Positions 34,025 through 47,594 of a DNA stretch of 64,000 nt are shown one piece after another. Below the pieces are notes generated by a model that did no database searches, was not told where the DNA came from, and saw only the letters and a program-made list of their open reading frames with translations. A program made the translations under genes and the position numbers. This stretch comes from Adenanthera pavonina. Its lineage: Eukaryota; Streptophyta; Magnoliopsida; Fabales; Fabaceae. The stretch spans positions 17,176,501 to 17,240,500 of the forward strand of contig JAIVEN010000012.1 in the NCBI GenBank assembly GCA_026686845.1, given 5' to 3'. Within the stretch, counting starts at the first letter, position 1. Each line of letters starts with the position of its first letter.

Positions 34025-37000
34025 TCAGTCTTGTGGAATAGGAAGTACTTTTCCTTGAAGAAAGGCATTAAACAACACAAGCGCCCTTTCTGGTTGCGTA
34101 GCTGGAGCTGTATGAGAAGCACCCCTTATCACTGCATATGACAGCCCTTTTCCATACACTTCTGTCCACCCTCCAATCTGCATGCATATATACTTCAAAT
34201 TCAATCACGCATGTATAATTAAGTGAAACAATTGATTATCATCAAGGCTTTGAATTCTTTTTTTTTTTCTTTTTTTGGCATGTATCAGTAATATTTTCAG
34301 TTAATAGTCGAAGACTACATTTTTCAAGATATAAAAATCATCGAAATGGGTTTGTCTCTTGCAGTAAAAATATTTCCATATATATAGCTAAAAATTGAAT
34401 CTAAATAGCATGTTTAAGAGATCTAGGTATTTACCAAGTGTGTAATTTATTTACTTTTTATGCGACACAAGTTAACTCACCTGGTTCCCCACAAACCAGG
34501 GTATGTAGTCCACTGTTACTTTCAGTTTCAGTTCTTCAGCCAGTTTCCTCACCAAACGTCGAGTACCAAAGAATGGAATCTTTGCATCTTGGTCTCCACT
34601 GTCACATTACATGTTATTCTAATTAATTATTTCGATATTAATATATATATATAATTTAAGAGCTCTAATTCATACAATTTTTTTGTACCTATAAACCACC
34701 ACCCGGATGCCGGACCTAACAAGCGAGCTTACAACCTTAATCGTTGGAATTTCAAAGCTTGTGACCAAATATTTCGTATTGATCAATCTGCAAAACGTAA
34801 CAATAAGCAATTTATCTGCAAAACTATAACTGCATATCGATTTTTATCTCCAAGTAGTAATCAGGAATCTATTATCTATTGTTAGATAATTTCCATATGA
34901 AGCAGATGAAACATATATAGCTCGTAAATAGTTTTTTGAGGTTATCTATTATACTCATTGCAAAAATCCCATGTGTTCTGTCCAACAAGCCGCGCATGCA
35001 GAGCCGTCTGCACATCCTTCCTATTCAGATACTTGGATAACAATTCCAGTCTACAATCATCATCATCTCCCTACAATAAATATATCAAATTAATTACTTT
35101 TCCCTCTGTGTTCCGGTCTCAAATAAGGCGCTTTTATTTATCTTATATAGGCCAATAAAAGTGGTTAAAATTAGTTAAGCTATTTAAATTTGTATCACAA
35201 TATATATATTTTGTAAGATTTACTCTTAATTGTTGACCTTCCTTTTTGTGGATCCCAAATTTATTTCTCATACTTTATTGAATCCCTTGAATAATGAACA
35301 TTATTATGGAAAGCAGACATTTTCTCTTTATCTGGTTGGAGGGATTTGAAGAGAAAATTAAAATTTTATTTTATTTGATTCAATAAGTAGATTGGGATCT
35401 TTTCAAAAATATGATTTTAAGGAAAAATGAGTAAATTTCTCACCTTTTATCCTTTTCAATAAAAGGAAAAATTAAAATCTCTCTCTTCTCCTCCATCCAT
35501 TGAATCAAACAGTGCTTTAATGATATATAAATTCTAGAAGGTGACTTATATTTTAGACCATACAACTCTCTCATGATATATAATTTGGATGTTGACTTCA
35601 CCTGGCGACTGCTTGGATATGGTCGTAGAAGCTGAGACATCATTGAGGTACGAAGTGTCGAGGTTGGTGAGCTAGTGAGAATGGCTGAGGTGGATAAATT
35701 AGAAGATTTGCAGATTTCGCCCAGAACATTGCTCTGATCTATTGACCGCGCGAACTGAATAAGCACAGGACCATAGAGTTCCACGCAAGTGTCAGAAACC
35801 TCACCCCTAATCGCTTGTCTCGTGAACTCAGAACCATTACACACTTTGTTCATAGTTTGGTAAGTGGAGTCTGATATTAGCCCATGGGACCAATAGTAAT
35901 CAACAGTCGCATCCAAATCATTTTCGAACTCCAACAGAGGATTTCCTATCTGCTACCCAACAAACAAACATATGTAACAATCCCTATTTTTCATTTACGT
36001 AAAAAGGAACAAAGCTATTGAAAATTTGCAATGCTTCTTACCGCTATACCCATCAGGTTGGGGATGGCCTTGGTTTGAACAATAAGCTGTGCAAGCTGTG
36101 GCACGTAGTGTCCTGGCACAAACCCAGCACTACTAGATTTAGATATTGTGTTCTAAATAGAAACACTGTTTCAGAGCCTGTAAATTCATTGATATAGGCT
36201 GTATGTGCCAAATGATTGGAGGTGGGGTGTTTCCTGCTATGCCCCTTCATAGAACTGTCGTGGCAGGAATTTAATATTCTTTTTTTTTTTCAAATTAAGA
36301 ATTATACATGAAAAATCATACTTCCCATAATTATGTAGTTATTTATTTGTGCAATTTTTATCCTTCTAATATTGAGAGGTAAGAAACTAAATTTTTACAA
36401 TTATACTGCAGCCATACAGTTATACAGTAGTGGAGAAAAAAGACATTAAGAGGATAAAAACTAAAAAAGAACATAAATGTATGACTGCATCACTATGAGA
36501 AGCATATATTTTTTTCACGTGTAATTTTTAAGAAAATTAAACAAATAGGAGACACCCCCATTCAAATGATTGCACATGTTTCGCAGATACCTCCATAACT
36601 CTCGCCTGTTATGTAGAATTCTCTATTCTTGTATTCTGGAAACTTGACAAACCAGCGCTGTAGGAATGCCAATTCATCTTGGGCTAAGAAATAAGAGAAA
36701 AGTAGGTCTGTTACTATTTCTTTTTCAGAATTAATTAATTAGAAGAATTTAACTAATCATTCAGAGCAATGCTTAAAATTAATTAACTTCACATGGCGAG
36801 AAAAGGAACCTGAGATTTCGTCAGTGTAGGAAGCATTGATGGACTTGTTATAATAAGAGAATCCGACACCTGCCGGTGATTCCAAGTACAACATGTTCGC
36901 TACTGTAGCAAGTGCGTTACACAATATGAGCTATCGGATTCAGATAAAACTTAAATGATGAAGCCGAATAATTAAGTAAGGGCAAATTTAGAAAATAATA

Positions 37001-37636
37001 TTTTGCTACAAATTTATTTAGTTTGACTAACTTTAACTATTTTTATTGATTTGTGTTAAGTAGATAATGGTAAGACTGGGAGGAGTAGTACTTATTTTAC
37101 GCTGAATTGGCTGATAAGAAAAAAGAGCTCATTAGTTTGGATATTTTTTCTCATTATTATTATTTTAGCTACCAAGATATATACTACGTACCCTTGTTCC
37201 AGCTGTATTCATTTTTCACAATACCCTTCGCACTAGCTGTAAAGGGTCCATGTTCATAGAAGGCCCCGATAAGAGAAGAGCAGCCAGGACCTAATTGTGA
37301 AACAAGAGAAATTAAATTAATTTCCCGACAAAATTTAATTGTTTTTGAGATTTCAATTAATTAGAAGAGTGAAGGGAAGGGAAGGGTACCTCCATTGAGC
37401 CAGAGAACAAGAGGCTTGACAGTAGGGGTTGTTTCAGCTTCAACAAAGTAGTAAAACAGGGATTTCTGGTGCTTGTCATCGATGATTACGTAACCAGCAA
37501 ATTGTTGAAAGGTGACCGGTGGCTGGCCAGGCAAGCTTTGGATCTTATCCTCTAGTGGATAACACTCCACCATGGACCATGTCAGCACATAAATGGCGCA
37601 CATTGTGGCCATGAAGCTCCATGGCGGAGACAACAT
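34025..37636 (-). CDS. SCPL: Serine carboxypeptidase-like protein (peptidase S10), 478 aa, ten exons, intact
   Basis: Exons, in order of translation: 37636-37390, 37290-37192, 36902-36810, 36683-36591, 36112-36042, 35949-35602, 35070-34955, 34787-34689, 34598-34481, 34177-34025. All nine introns are GT-AG, phases agree, and the joined frame is 1437 nt with no stop before the TGA at 34027-34025. The N-terminus is a signal peptide (about residues 1-25), so the product should enter the secretory route (vacuole or cell wall). Visible blocks: LPGQPPVTFQQFAGYV; oxyanion-hole region NGGPGCSS (81-88); catalytic Ser175 in TGESYGG (usual form GESYAG); the Asp block SGDQDAKIPF (389-398); catalytic His450 in RGASHTAP. 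Length and blocks fit the plant SCPL45/46-type group of likely true carboxypeptidases, though the substrate is unknown. Oddity: PGCSSLIGAFYEHGPF is one residue shorter than the common PGCSS.GVGAF form. Exon 6 (348 nt) covers NPLLEFENDLDA and YWSHGLISDSTY. Confidence 0.93.
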
Positions 37637-37658
37637 ATATAGAGTTTGAGAGAATTAA

Positions 37659-37693
<35 letters not shown>

Positions 37694-38040
37694 AGGTTCA
37701 AGAATAAAAGAATGGAAAGGTGCTTGTACTTATAGCAATGGAATGAGCACTAAGGAAGGCAAGAAAATGGCATCCTAGTGACAAATTTAATTCGTGATTA
37801 TTGGCTATAGGAAATCAGCAACCACGTTGCCTACCCTATCTTGTTTCTTGCGAAGAATGAAATGGGATAGATATTTTCTAATTTATAGAGTTTGAGAGAA
37901 TTAAACTGAGAGAGAGAGAGAGAGCTCAGGCTCAAGAATAAAAGAATGGAAAGGTGCTTGTACTTTATAGCAATGGAATGAGAATTAAGGAAGGCAAGAA
38001 AATGGCATCCTAGTGACAAATTTCATGCGTAATTTCCACA
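37637..38040 (-). promoter_or_regulatory. Promoter/5' leader of the SCPL gene, tandemly duplicated
   Basis: Directly upstream of the ATG (37636) the minus strand has a leader with a (CT)n tract (complement of 37663-37690) and a TATA-like ctataagta at the complement of 37727-37735, about 95 bp from the start codon. The same series (gagtttgagagaattaaac, GA tract, caagaataaaagaatggaaa, gtactttatagcaatgg, ggcatcctagtgacaaattt) is repeated at 37882-38030, giving a second TATA-like site near 37957-37966. The duplication unit is about 240 bp. Confidence 0.7.
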
Positions 38041-41000
38041 AAAATTAATTTGCTTTTTTCCTTCTAAAAATATTCTTAAAGAAAAATAGTGCGTCTTGGG
38101 ATGAACATGTTTGTTTTTATAAAGTAGCGATACTTAAAAAAAATATATGCTACACATGTATTTGATATACGATACAATATGATATATATATTTATCCGTA
38201 TCATTTTATACCCATTCATATATCACTTCAAATTTTGATAGTAAAATAGAACCATTTTAGATTTTTAAGGCAAGATGGTAGATGTTAAAATAAACATTTT
38301 ATGGTTTATTCTAATATTTATACTATAATTTTAAGAATATTTAATATTATTTTTTCTTTTAATGAGTTAATTTATTAATAACACATGTAAACAATTACAT
38401 ATATAATATTATATATATGTATCTGAAAATTTAAAAATTATCATATATTTTGTATCATACTATATATACTCACGCATGCATTGGTATTGTAACATATATT
38501 AGGTGTAATTTAAATTATAGGAAAAAATTAGGAGTCTTGTATTTTCTTGCTGGTTGTATATCCCTTTTCATTCATAATGGAGAATCCACAAAAATATGAG
38601 GGGCATATGCACTCTACTTTGGATAAAATTACATATTGGTTTTGTAAGATTAATTTGATATTTTGTACCTACTAGTTATAAGATTGACTTCACTATATTT
38701 AGACTCCAATAAATTTGAATTTAATTTTTTTTGAAATCTTCGATATTTTAATTTGGAGCCCATTTATTTAAGCTATGTTCGTATATGAAAAAAATACTTT
38801 TTTTTTATGAAAAACACTTTTAAAAATTTTTAAAATATTTGTTTGAATTTTTTAAAACAACCTAAATAAAAAAAATTGGAATTTTATTTTAAGAAGTTAC
38901 CATATGTAATTTCTGAAATTGAGGGATGTAATAGATGAGAGAGAAAATGAACGCAAACTTGATAAATGCATTTTGTAGACAAAAGTAGCCTTAAGCCTAA
39001 TATATAAACTCAAATTCAAAACTTTGAAAAGGTCATTTTTATAAGAAAATATAATTAATTATTTTATTTTTACTCTTATGAATTCAAATCAAAATGATGT
39101 TTTCATAACCAGATTGGAAATGAATTGGATAATGCACTGATTTAATATTTAATTGTTTAATTGTTGTCTAATAGAGGTCAATCCACAGTGAATCAGATGA
39201 TATATTTTAAATGATATATATTAAAAATAAAAGAAACTTAGGCTTCAATAAATTTTTTTCATAATTGAAATTCCTTACGTGTCAATGAAATAAAAAAACT
39301 ATATATTAAAAATAAATTAGTATGAAATAGAATAAATTAGAAATAAATATATCTATATTACATTTACGACAATTGTTTAATTAAATTATCTTTGTACAAT
39401 TTCATCAATTGATTAATAACATAATTTTAAACAAATTTTATGATTTAATTAAAATTTCAAACTAAATAATAATGAATTATCAATTTATCATCTATTACAA
39501 ATAATCAAATACTGGTTAATTAATTTCTATTAAAGTCTTTATTTGTTATGTAATCACACTCAAATTTAAAATGCTTTCAAAATTTTGAAGATATTCAATA
39601 ACAAAATCTCGACTATTAGTTCACAACCGATTTTATCAGTTTTCTACTAGCCGTTCACACTAGTCTTTAAAGTAGTAAATTCCCCATTTCTCCATATCAA
39701 ACTTGGCATTAATTCACGGTTTTACAAGTCAAACTGGCTGGTTTGATCCGATCCAACTCTAACATCATTGAATCAAACTCAACATTGTGTATTATGGTTT
39801 GTCTTTTTGTACTATTTGTTTATCCATTTCAAATTCTATTTCTACGTTATGCTTAGTCAATAGTTAATATATGCCTTTTTTTTTAAAACAGAAAAAGTGT
39901 TGTTTATAGTTTTTTATGGATAAATTTATAGATTTTGTGTGATGCTCTTAGAATTTCTTATATGGATTGTTTATTTATTTATGTGCTTTTGTTATCTTTG
40001 ATCTTTTTCAGGTAATTATATATATATTTTATATATTTTTATTAAAAAATTACAAATTCTCTAGATTTTGAATAGAAAAATGAAAAGATATTTGTAGGGG
40101 AAATTGCCATTATATGAGTAACAATCTTCATCAAAAGCCTTGTAAATCAAATATGTAGTAATAAAAAATGGAAATTAATTTAGCTAATTTACCGTTGTGA
40201 ACACTATATTTTATCTTACAAAAAAATAATAAATACATTAAATAAAATGCCTCTTAATAGTTTATATGAAAAATAATAAAATTAAAAATCAAAGATAGAA
40301 AAATAATTAAAAAAGAAAAGGATAAAAATCTAATGTCCTAGAAGATTATCCCTACAAAAGCCAAAAAATATAGAAGACATTAAATATAAAAATATTCCTG
40401 AGTTTAGTTATCTTTAGAGATTATGGAGTAAAATTGGAAAATTATCCTCTAATTAAAATATATAAAATTAAAAAAATGAAAATAAAATAAAAATCTAGAG
40501 ATTACCTTTTAAAATATTGTTAACTTTCTTATCTACAGGATTTATTTAAAAATAAAAAAAGAATTAAATTATTTAAAAGAATGGGTGAATAGAAAAATTA
40601 GTAATATTAATAACAAAAAATTATCTCTTAAAGGGGATTTAATAATTTCCAAAAAAAATTATGAGATGTCATATATGATTTTTGTCTTCAAGATTTTAAA
40701 ATATTTTAAATTAAAAAAATGTATGGCTAGCTTCTTTATAAATAAAGGGTCTGAGAGCTCGGGTAAATCCACATCATATCACCATTGCAATCTGGCTTTG
40801 TGTCAATCAAGGGCTTGATGGCTAGGTTAATTATTTTTGTATGCACTTAAAGTGTTATATGAGGGGTTATGAGTGATATTAATTTTTATCATAATTATCT
40901 ATATATTTTTAAACGTATAACTCCAAAAAGTTGGAAATTTGTATTAACAATTTTTTCCCTCTCTTCTCACCATTCAAAACTTGTCATAAGGGATATCAAT

Positions 41001-41718
41001 TGTCTTTGTGTACATTTAATGTGCTTTTACTAAAAAAAACTATAAGTGATACCACATAAATCCTAATTAAAGGATAGTACAAAAGACTATGAGCCAATCT
41101 AAAGTGGATAGTGAATATTTCTTCTCTACTTTTAGGAAAATAATAGTATAATAAAATAATTTTTCCTATAGCTGTTTTAAAGAATATATCATGTGATTAA
41201 CTTTTTCTTACAAGAAAATAGAAATAAAACAATAATGAATAACTCAATTTTTTAAAAGACACCAACTAATATACATGGACTTTAACCCCTCATAAGGCTT
41301 TTATTTTAGGTCAAATTCACTCTATAAACATAATGTTTTTCTTTTCATGTAATTTTTATTTAGAGTTAATAATTAAATAATATAATTAATAAGAACAATT
41401 AAAAATAATTTTTAATGCCATATTATAGTACAATAAATTAGGATAATAGTTCTCCTAAACGGGTGACATAGGGTACTAATACTTGATATACTTAATACAT
41501 TTCCTATATACAATCGACATCTATCAAGCAATAAATGGATTAGATTTAATTAAGCTACTAATTAAAGAAATTATTAATTTAAAGTTAAATAATTATAGGT
41601 GTTCTATAATCCACTTAATTAAGAGATATCTATTTATTATCTTAAACATAAATCTATTCCATTATCATGCCACATAATTTAAAATATTTCTAACATGACT
41701 ACCTATGTTACCCTTCTT
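38041..41718. other. AT-rich intergenic sequence
   Basis: 38041-38610 is homologous to 49131-49752 (the upstream part of the duplicated SCPL 5' region). Beyond that the sequence is AT-rich with homopolymer runs and no protein-like frame. The open frames at 40585 and 41483 are Lys/Asn/Ile-rich, as random AT-rich DNA would give. Confidence 0.5.
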
Positions 41719-41810
41719 ACTTCAAATCAATTTATACGCATACACATAAATATCCAAAAGGGTTACTTCAAACCAATTTATACGCATACACATAAATATC
41801 CAAAAGGGTG
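41719..41810. repeat. 46-bp tandem duplication
   Basis: Units 41719-41764 and 41765-41810 begin acttcaaa(t/c)caatttatac and differ at very few positions, implying a recent event. Confidence 0.9.
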
Positions 41811-41875
41811 GGGGAATAGCACCTCCCTCCCTCCGCCATTGATTGCGCCCTGTATTGACCGCAAGGAATACAAAC

Positions 41876-42347
41876 CGCTTACTGGATGAGTTATTACTGT
41901 CATGTTGAGCAAGCAAATGTGATTGATCACAGCATTTCCAATGTCCCCTCATGCAAACGAAAATTCAACGCCAGCTATACTAGAAGCCATTATAACATCA
42001 AATAAAGACATTATAACGTGGCTTAGATGATTAGGGACCATCGATCAACAATGACATAAAAGTTTTAAGTTTGAATATTAGAAACTATTAATCTCCAAAA
42101 AATGACAAAAACTTTGGAAGTGTCTGTGCATGGTCCCCAGTGCTCACTTTGGAAAGACTTCGATAAAAATGCAAAGAGCATTTATTATTATTGTTGTTGT
42201 TGTTATTATTATTATTATTTACTTTCAGAGATGATCGCTTACCAGATGAGTCATTGCTGTCATGTTGAGCAAGCAAATGTGACTGATTAAGAAGATTTCG
42301 GGTGTCCCTTCTGCAAACGAAAGTTCAACACCAGCTAGTGGAAGCCT
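41876..42347. repeat. ~112-bp block duplicated 360 bp apart
   Basis: 41876-41986 and 42236-42347 share cgctta..(g/a)gatgag, tgtcatgttgagcaagcaaatgtga and ctgcaaacgaaa(a/g)ttcaac, then ccagcta. The intervening DNA contains (TTG)n/(TTA)n at 42185-42220. The better-than-average G+C suggests an origin in a transposon or gene fragment, but neither copy keeps an open frame I recognise. Confidence 0.7.
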
Positions 42348-44503
42348 ACATTTGTAGTTATCTGGACTCTGGAGAATCAAATAAATACACAATAATGACT
42401 TAGACGATTGACTTCCACAATTGCATGCTCATATAATTGCATGTTATTTTGCACATTTTTTCTTGCCATTTGGATGTTTATTGTAAATATTTTAGTAGAG
42501 TTATTAGGGATTAGAATGAAAATGTGCGTCGGTAGGCTTTGAGCTGTAATATGAGAAAATATTGATGGATTAATATGCTTTTGAATTGATTCTATCATCA
42601 ATTAATTGAGCTCATTGGGTGTGTGTGTGTGTGTGTGTATATTCATTTCTTAGGAATCACAGGGAGAAGAATCCAACTAGAAACCGGTCCAAAAATTTCA
42701 TTCATGTGTATTTTATATGTGTAATATTTTTTTTTTTAGTTTTAGATCTCTACCCCCAAACAAAAAAAATTTCATCTGCCCCTTTTAATGGTGAAATCAC
42801 ATTAAATAATTATTTTTAAAATCATAGTTTCTTTTTACATTGATGACTAAAATAAATTTTATCAAATAAATAAAGTATTTCAAAGTTTCTACAATCTTTT
42901 TTTCTTATCTTTATTCTTAAAAAAAAAAAGCAATAATTTATTTTCAATACTCTCACCCTGACTCTTTCACAAACGTATATGATTTTAAATTTTTAATCGT
43001 ACTGTCTATTCATTATAAAAATAAAATTGTTAATGGAATAGCATATGCATTTCTTACAAATAATTTAAATGTTTATATGAAGATGATGTGCAAGGGAAGT
43101 GGGATGGTGGTCTCCAATGATGTGATCTGACCGCATCAGTGGAGAAAGCTTGATCTGCGGTGTGGAAGACTAACGTGAATTTTTGTTTAAAAAAACTTGT
43201 TTGCATAAGGGCTTATGTCATCAAAAGGACTTGAAATTTATTAACAAGATATTCATGTACTTTTGGTAGATAATTGAGTCCCTTAAAAATATTGTCTTGG
43301 GTTTAATTATTGACTGTGTGCATGGAAAATACCTTATTAGGAGAAATAAAATTTACTTGGGTAATTTTTATACTTCAAAAGATTTAGTTTTTATCTGTTG
43401 ATTAAGAAATACTCTTGGTGCTAAAAAAGGGGACTTGAAGCTTCAACACTAACAGAGAACGGATAATTTTAGAGAATTAGAATTTTAAATAAAATTATTT
43501 TATTAATATATTTTAGATTTAATTAGATTTCATAATATTCTTTAGCACTATTAGAATTTATATTATCTTTTATTTATTTCCTATTTTATGATTTTTTTTC
43601 TTTATGTTTAGGTTAGAATATTTTAGAATGTACTAATTTTTAAAAATATCTAAATAAGTGAGATTTTTGCAATCTTCCTAGACTAAATTTTTAGATTAAA
43701 TAATTTCATATTTTTATTAGATTTTGTTAATTTTTTAAAAAGTTTCATTGAGTCATATAAATAACTATTATTATAATTTAAATTACAAAAAATGATATGG
43801 AGTGAATTTGAGTTTCTCGGATATCTATTTTCTCATTCTTTAAATTCTTTCTCTAGTGTTTCTCATTTTCTTCCTTAAGATCTCCCTTTCTCTCTCTCCT
43901 TTCTACCCTCTCTTTCTCCCTCCTCCTCTACCAATGACCATCTGTTCCTCTCTATTACGGTAAATTATACTTATTTCAGTATATTCTTTTGTGGCATAAA
44001 AGATTCATCCACATTAGTCTTTAATTGAATGCGAGCAGGAGGAAGCCAATGAGACACAATCGATTTATTCTGAGTCAATTCTAGTGTTGGATATTTTGAC
44101 TCCCTATAGCATTCCAATATTCCATAATAGTAAAATTAATCTATGGTAAGTGCTTTTTGTATAATTGCTTTTTGGTAAATCGTTGGACTCAACTCACTTA
44201 AATTTTTTTTTTGGCGTAGCCACTTGGTATCCTAAATTCACTCAAGATCAACTGTAAGTTTTATCAGAGTTTAGATTAATTTGGATTAAGTCAAATATGA
44301 CCTTTTTAGTGGATAAGTTTTACCACTAAATATTTAACGTAATTAAATTCTCAGAGCTCAAATTTGAGATCTCTGATTAAATTCATACAACCACTTACCA
44401 CTTGAACCAAGCATTGTTCCTCCTGAAGATACCAGCAAATAAAGACAATTGAAGCGTTTGCAAAGTCATGTATTTATAATTTGTCCCTCCACAAACAAAT
44501 TGC
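42348..44503. other. Intergenic AT-rich sequence
   Basis: A (GT)n microsatellite is at 42619-42638 and a pyrimidine-rich CT/TCTC tract at 43860-43930. The rest is AT-rich DNA without a recognisable gene. The LTR element begins at 44509, after its target duplication. Confidence 0.5.
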
Positions 44504-44508
44504 TCGAA

Positions 44509-44806
44509 TGTAATGAATGGGCTGCACTCTATTATAATATTGTCTTGCCTATAAAAAAACGGGCCATATAATTCATCAAATGGGCTCATGATTATGAGTA
44601 GTGATTAGGTCATTAAGTATAAAGAGAAATTTACCAAAAAAAAAACGTAGAAAGAGAAACTTTAGGTCAATGAAGGGTGTCAATGATTTTGGTGAGAATA
44701 TGCCCCTTTGGTGTATTTCTTCCCCTTCTCCCTATCGTTATCTTCTTCCTTCTCCTCCTGAGTTATCCTTCTGTAATTCTTTCTTTTCTTGAATATGACC
44801 ATGACA
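44509..44806 (+). repeat. 5' LTR of the 3.3-kb element
   Basis: 298 bp, TG...CA ends, with extra A-rich segments absent from the 3' LTR (around 44560-44585 and 44625-44660). It shares long words with the 3' LTR, including ggctcatgattatgagt and gggtgtcaatgattttggtg. Confidence 0.9.
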
Positions 44807-44917
44807 TTTGGTGCTCTCGTTGAGAAAGGAGCTTTGCCTCTTACACCTATGACGCACAATACAATGGACGGTAGTTGGAGTCGATTAGAGTCCGCTCTTC
44901 TCTGAGCTCTTCGATCT

Positions 44918-46446
44918 ATGGATTCTTTGGCAGAGAATTTTCAAAGTCGATTTCCACAATCGCCCTATGCTACTGAATTGGCTGAGTCAAGACTTGATTT
45001 ACAATGTGAAATCGATAAGTACGATTCACCATTATCAACCCCTAGTACACCGTCCGTGACCATGACTGTCGAAGAGTCTTCCTTTACTCCACCATTGCCA
45101 ATTCCACCTCTCGTGGATTTGTCCTTGCCAATGTTACAAGCGCTAGAGATTGTTGAATTCCAGAGCTTCACTAGCGAGCTTGAAGAACGGCCTCTAATGC
45201 AAGGGTTTTGTCTTTTCCAATCGGTGGACCAATTTCATAATTGGACCCACTCGCTTACAGCCCAATTCAAGCCCCTTCAATTGACCCAACTTTACCCTAG
45301 AGACTTGTTCTTCACACTCTATCAAGAGGAATCCATTCTCGTGTTAGCTCCTTGTATCACCAATTCGACAGTCACGAAGGCCATTTTGTATGACATTCCT
45401 ATCAGTAGCTTGTTGATAGCAGTCAAGTTCGCATCACTGATTCCTTCTCCCTCGCTTCCGACGACAACGTCTCTCAAACCTGGTATGTCCATTTTTGCGA
45501 CCTCTACAGGTGAGCCATCACCTGCTAATCATTTCTCTTGTTTTGCAACTCAAGTCTCAGTAGTCATTCCATTTTCGGCTTCCTTTTGCTACATTGAGTA
45601 TCCTGTTTTGGTTGAGACTGATTCTGTGGTCTTCGATTCTTTCAACTGGTTGGGTCAAATTATTTGCAGAAACCTTACACATTATTTATGCTTCGGATCT
45701 GTTTATTGGACAATGGAATTGGATTTTGATCTACTACCTAGAATGACTTTTGGTTTCATATATGATCCCAGTGGTTTCATTTATCTTCCTTGTAAATGGA
45801 TAATATTGACCCCCTTGTTAAAGCGATTTTTGCTCCGGGTATTGCATTACATAGCATTGGTTTTGCATCATTTTCTATTGTGGTCATTGATCCTGGAGAC
45901 TCTATGGAGGATTTGTCTCTATTAACTACTTTATCTGCTACACCCAAAACAAAGATGTCACTTCTTTCTACTATTATAAGTAATAATTGTGATGGGAATG
46001 AATTTCTTTTGTTAAGGACATATGATGATTTCTAGATATTTTTTGGAGCATTTTATGAAAATTTCTTTTGTGTGCATCAGCTTGAAACTCTTGCTCAATG
46101 GGACTACTATACACATTGGGCTTTATGTGGGTGTGATGTTTATACTACCACAAAGTATGCATTAGTAAAACCATTAGAATGCATGGTTATGGGATTTTCT
46201 GACATATATTTAGTTAATCACTTTGAAGAACTACAGCCCTTTATCACTTCGCTTGACTGGCACATTATTCCAGTTTTTGTAGTCCAATGTGATGGTTTTC
46301 TAAGCTCCACAATTGTCAAGTATTTTGTGGACTATGCGGCAATGTGTTTTCGAGAACTTGTTGATAGTATAAAGCAAGGGATCACTTTCAATGAGCCGCA
46401 CTTAATGTCACACTACTATTTGCTATATGTTAGTTTGCTTAGATGA
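44918..46446 (+). pseudogene. Main ORF of the non-autonomous LTR element, family unknown, frameshifted
   Basis: An ATG at 44918 (111 bp after the LTR) begins MDSLAENFQSRFPQSPYATE, then a Pro/Ser/Thr-rich linker (residues 35-70) and a long non-repetitive region to about residue 295 (SGFIYLPCKW). There the sense frame shifts and continues as IDPLVKAIFAPGIALHS in frame +1, then runs past a stop at 46033-46035 to VSLLR at 46446. The joined product would have been about 500 residues. I recognise no gag zinc knuckle, protease, RT or integrase. Function unknown; the continuity despite two breaks suggests it was once a selected protein. Confidence 0.55.
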
Positions 46447-46627
46447 CTGGTCTTTGATCTAGGTGGCTTTGAGTGTGCTTTGTATGTTGACCACCTTATA
46501 AGTGCATTGTGTCTTTTATACATATGACTCACATGAATGAGATTTTTTGGGCTAAGTTGCTTCATACATATGCTAAATGTGATAACACACGCAAATATAT
46601 GCTTCTAGGAACTCATCAATAGGAGAG

Positions 46628-47272
46628 ATGCACCAGATTTTTCCAATGGGTCAAGTGGGAGTAGTTGCACTTCTCCTCTGGTTTATTCCATTATTTGCAT
46701 CATTTTTTGACAAAGAAACAGCATATCCTGATTTGACTTTCATGACTGAATGGTTCACGACACCATTGAACTTGGTACAATACCTTGTAGTTGTGACTAA
46801 CCATGGCAATGAAGATGAGACCACTGAAGTTATTGCTCATAGGATTATGATTCTTTATCTGATCAAGTTTCAAGGTGGTAAAACTAAAAAAATTATGTGT
46901 GCCAAGCATCAATACCATTTGTGTACACAAGCGGAAGAACCTGATGGCAATACTGAAGTGTCTCAAGTTACACAGTGGGCTGTTGATAAATTCATTATTT
47001 TATGGAATAGATTCTGCCATCTTAAAGTCATTTACAGCATTCAATGGTTTTTATGGAAATTGATTAGGAATGCTTTATCTCTACGTGAAATTGTGAAAGA
47101 GCATCACATGCAGGTTGCTTTGCCATGCCATTTTTGTGACTTTGCTGGTGTCAACAATCATCAATTTCTTTTACAATGCCCATTATATATCCACAACACT
47201 TTGGTTTGGCTTTCATTTGGCCCCCTCTACATCTTTCCTCATAAAAGAAAACTTGAAACGGGCTTTATGTGA
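46628..47272 (+). pseudogene. zf-RVT-like segment inside the LTR element
   Basis: A 214-codon frame. Residues 141-186 (nt 47048-47185) read FLWKLIRNALSLREI followed by CHFCDFAGVNNHQFLLQCPL. This is the plan of the zf-RVT domain that follows the RT of plant LINEs (FLW.L..ALPTRE...C..C......H.FL.CP). The Cys/His set C-x2-C-x7-H-x5-C is complete. Upstream residues (1-60) are hydrophobic and unassigned. In an LTR element such a domain is out of place, which suggests a captured or exapted sequence. A second frame (47115-47654) overlaps, showing decay. Confidence 0.45.
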
Positions 47273-47594
47273 GAACCTGCTTCCTCTAACCTTTGAAGAT
47301 GTTACTTTGTGTCAATATAAACTTATGGACTCTTCATATATAAATCGTACCACCATAATTGAAGTCCAATTCCAAAATAGGATTCTATTAGTTTTCCTAT
47401 CTATTGCTATGGTGCATTTTGAACTTGGATACAGTGTTGTTCACTCATGCAACCTAATTCACTTTTATTGGGCCGATCACATTTTGTTATGTTGGAATGG
47501 GCTGGATCCAGCTATAGTCAATCTTTGGATTTTTTTCATGATATTTTTCCTACTTTTGACCTTGAGGACAAGGTCAATTTCAAGGGGAGGACAA

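Noticed and set aside
35071..35160. MITE-like words (ccctctgtgttccggtctcaaataagg) in an intron of the SCPL gene
   Set aside because: Resembles one Stowaway end, but no matching opposite terminus or target duplication could be found.
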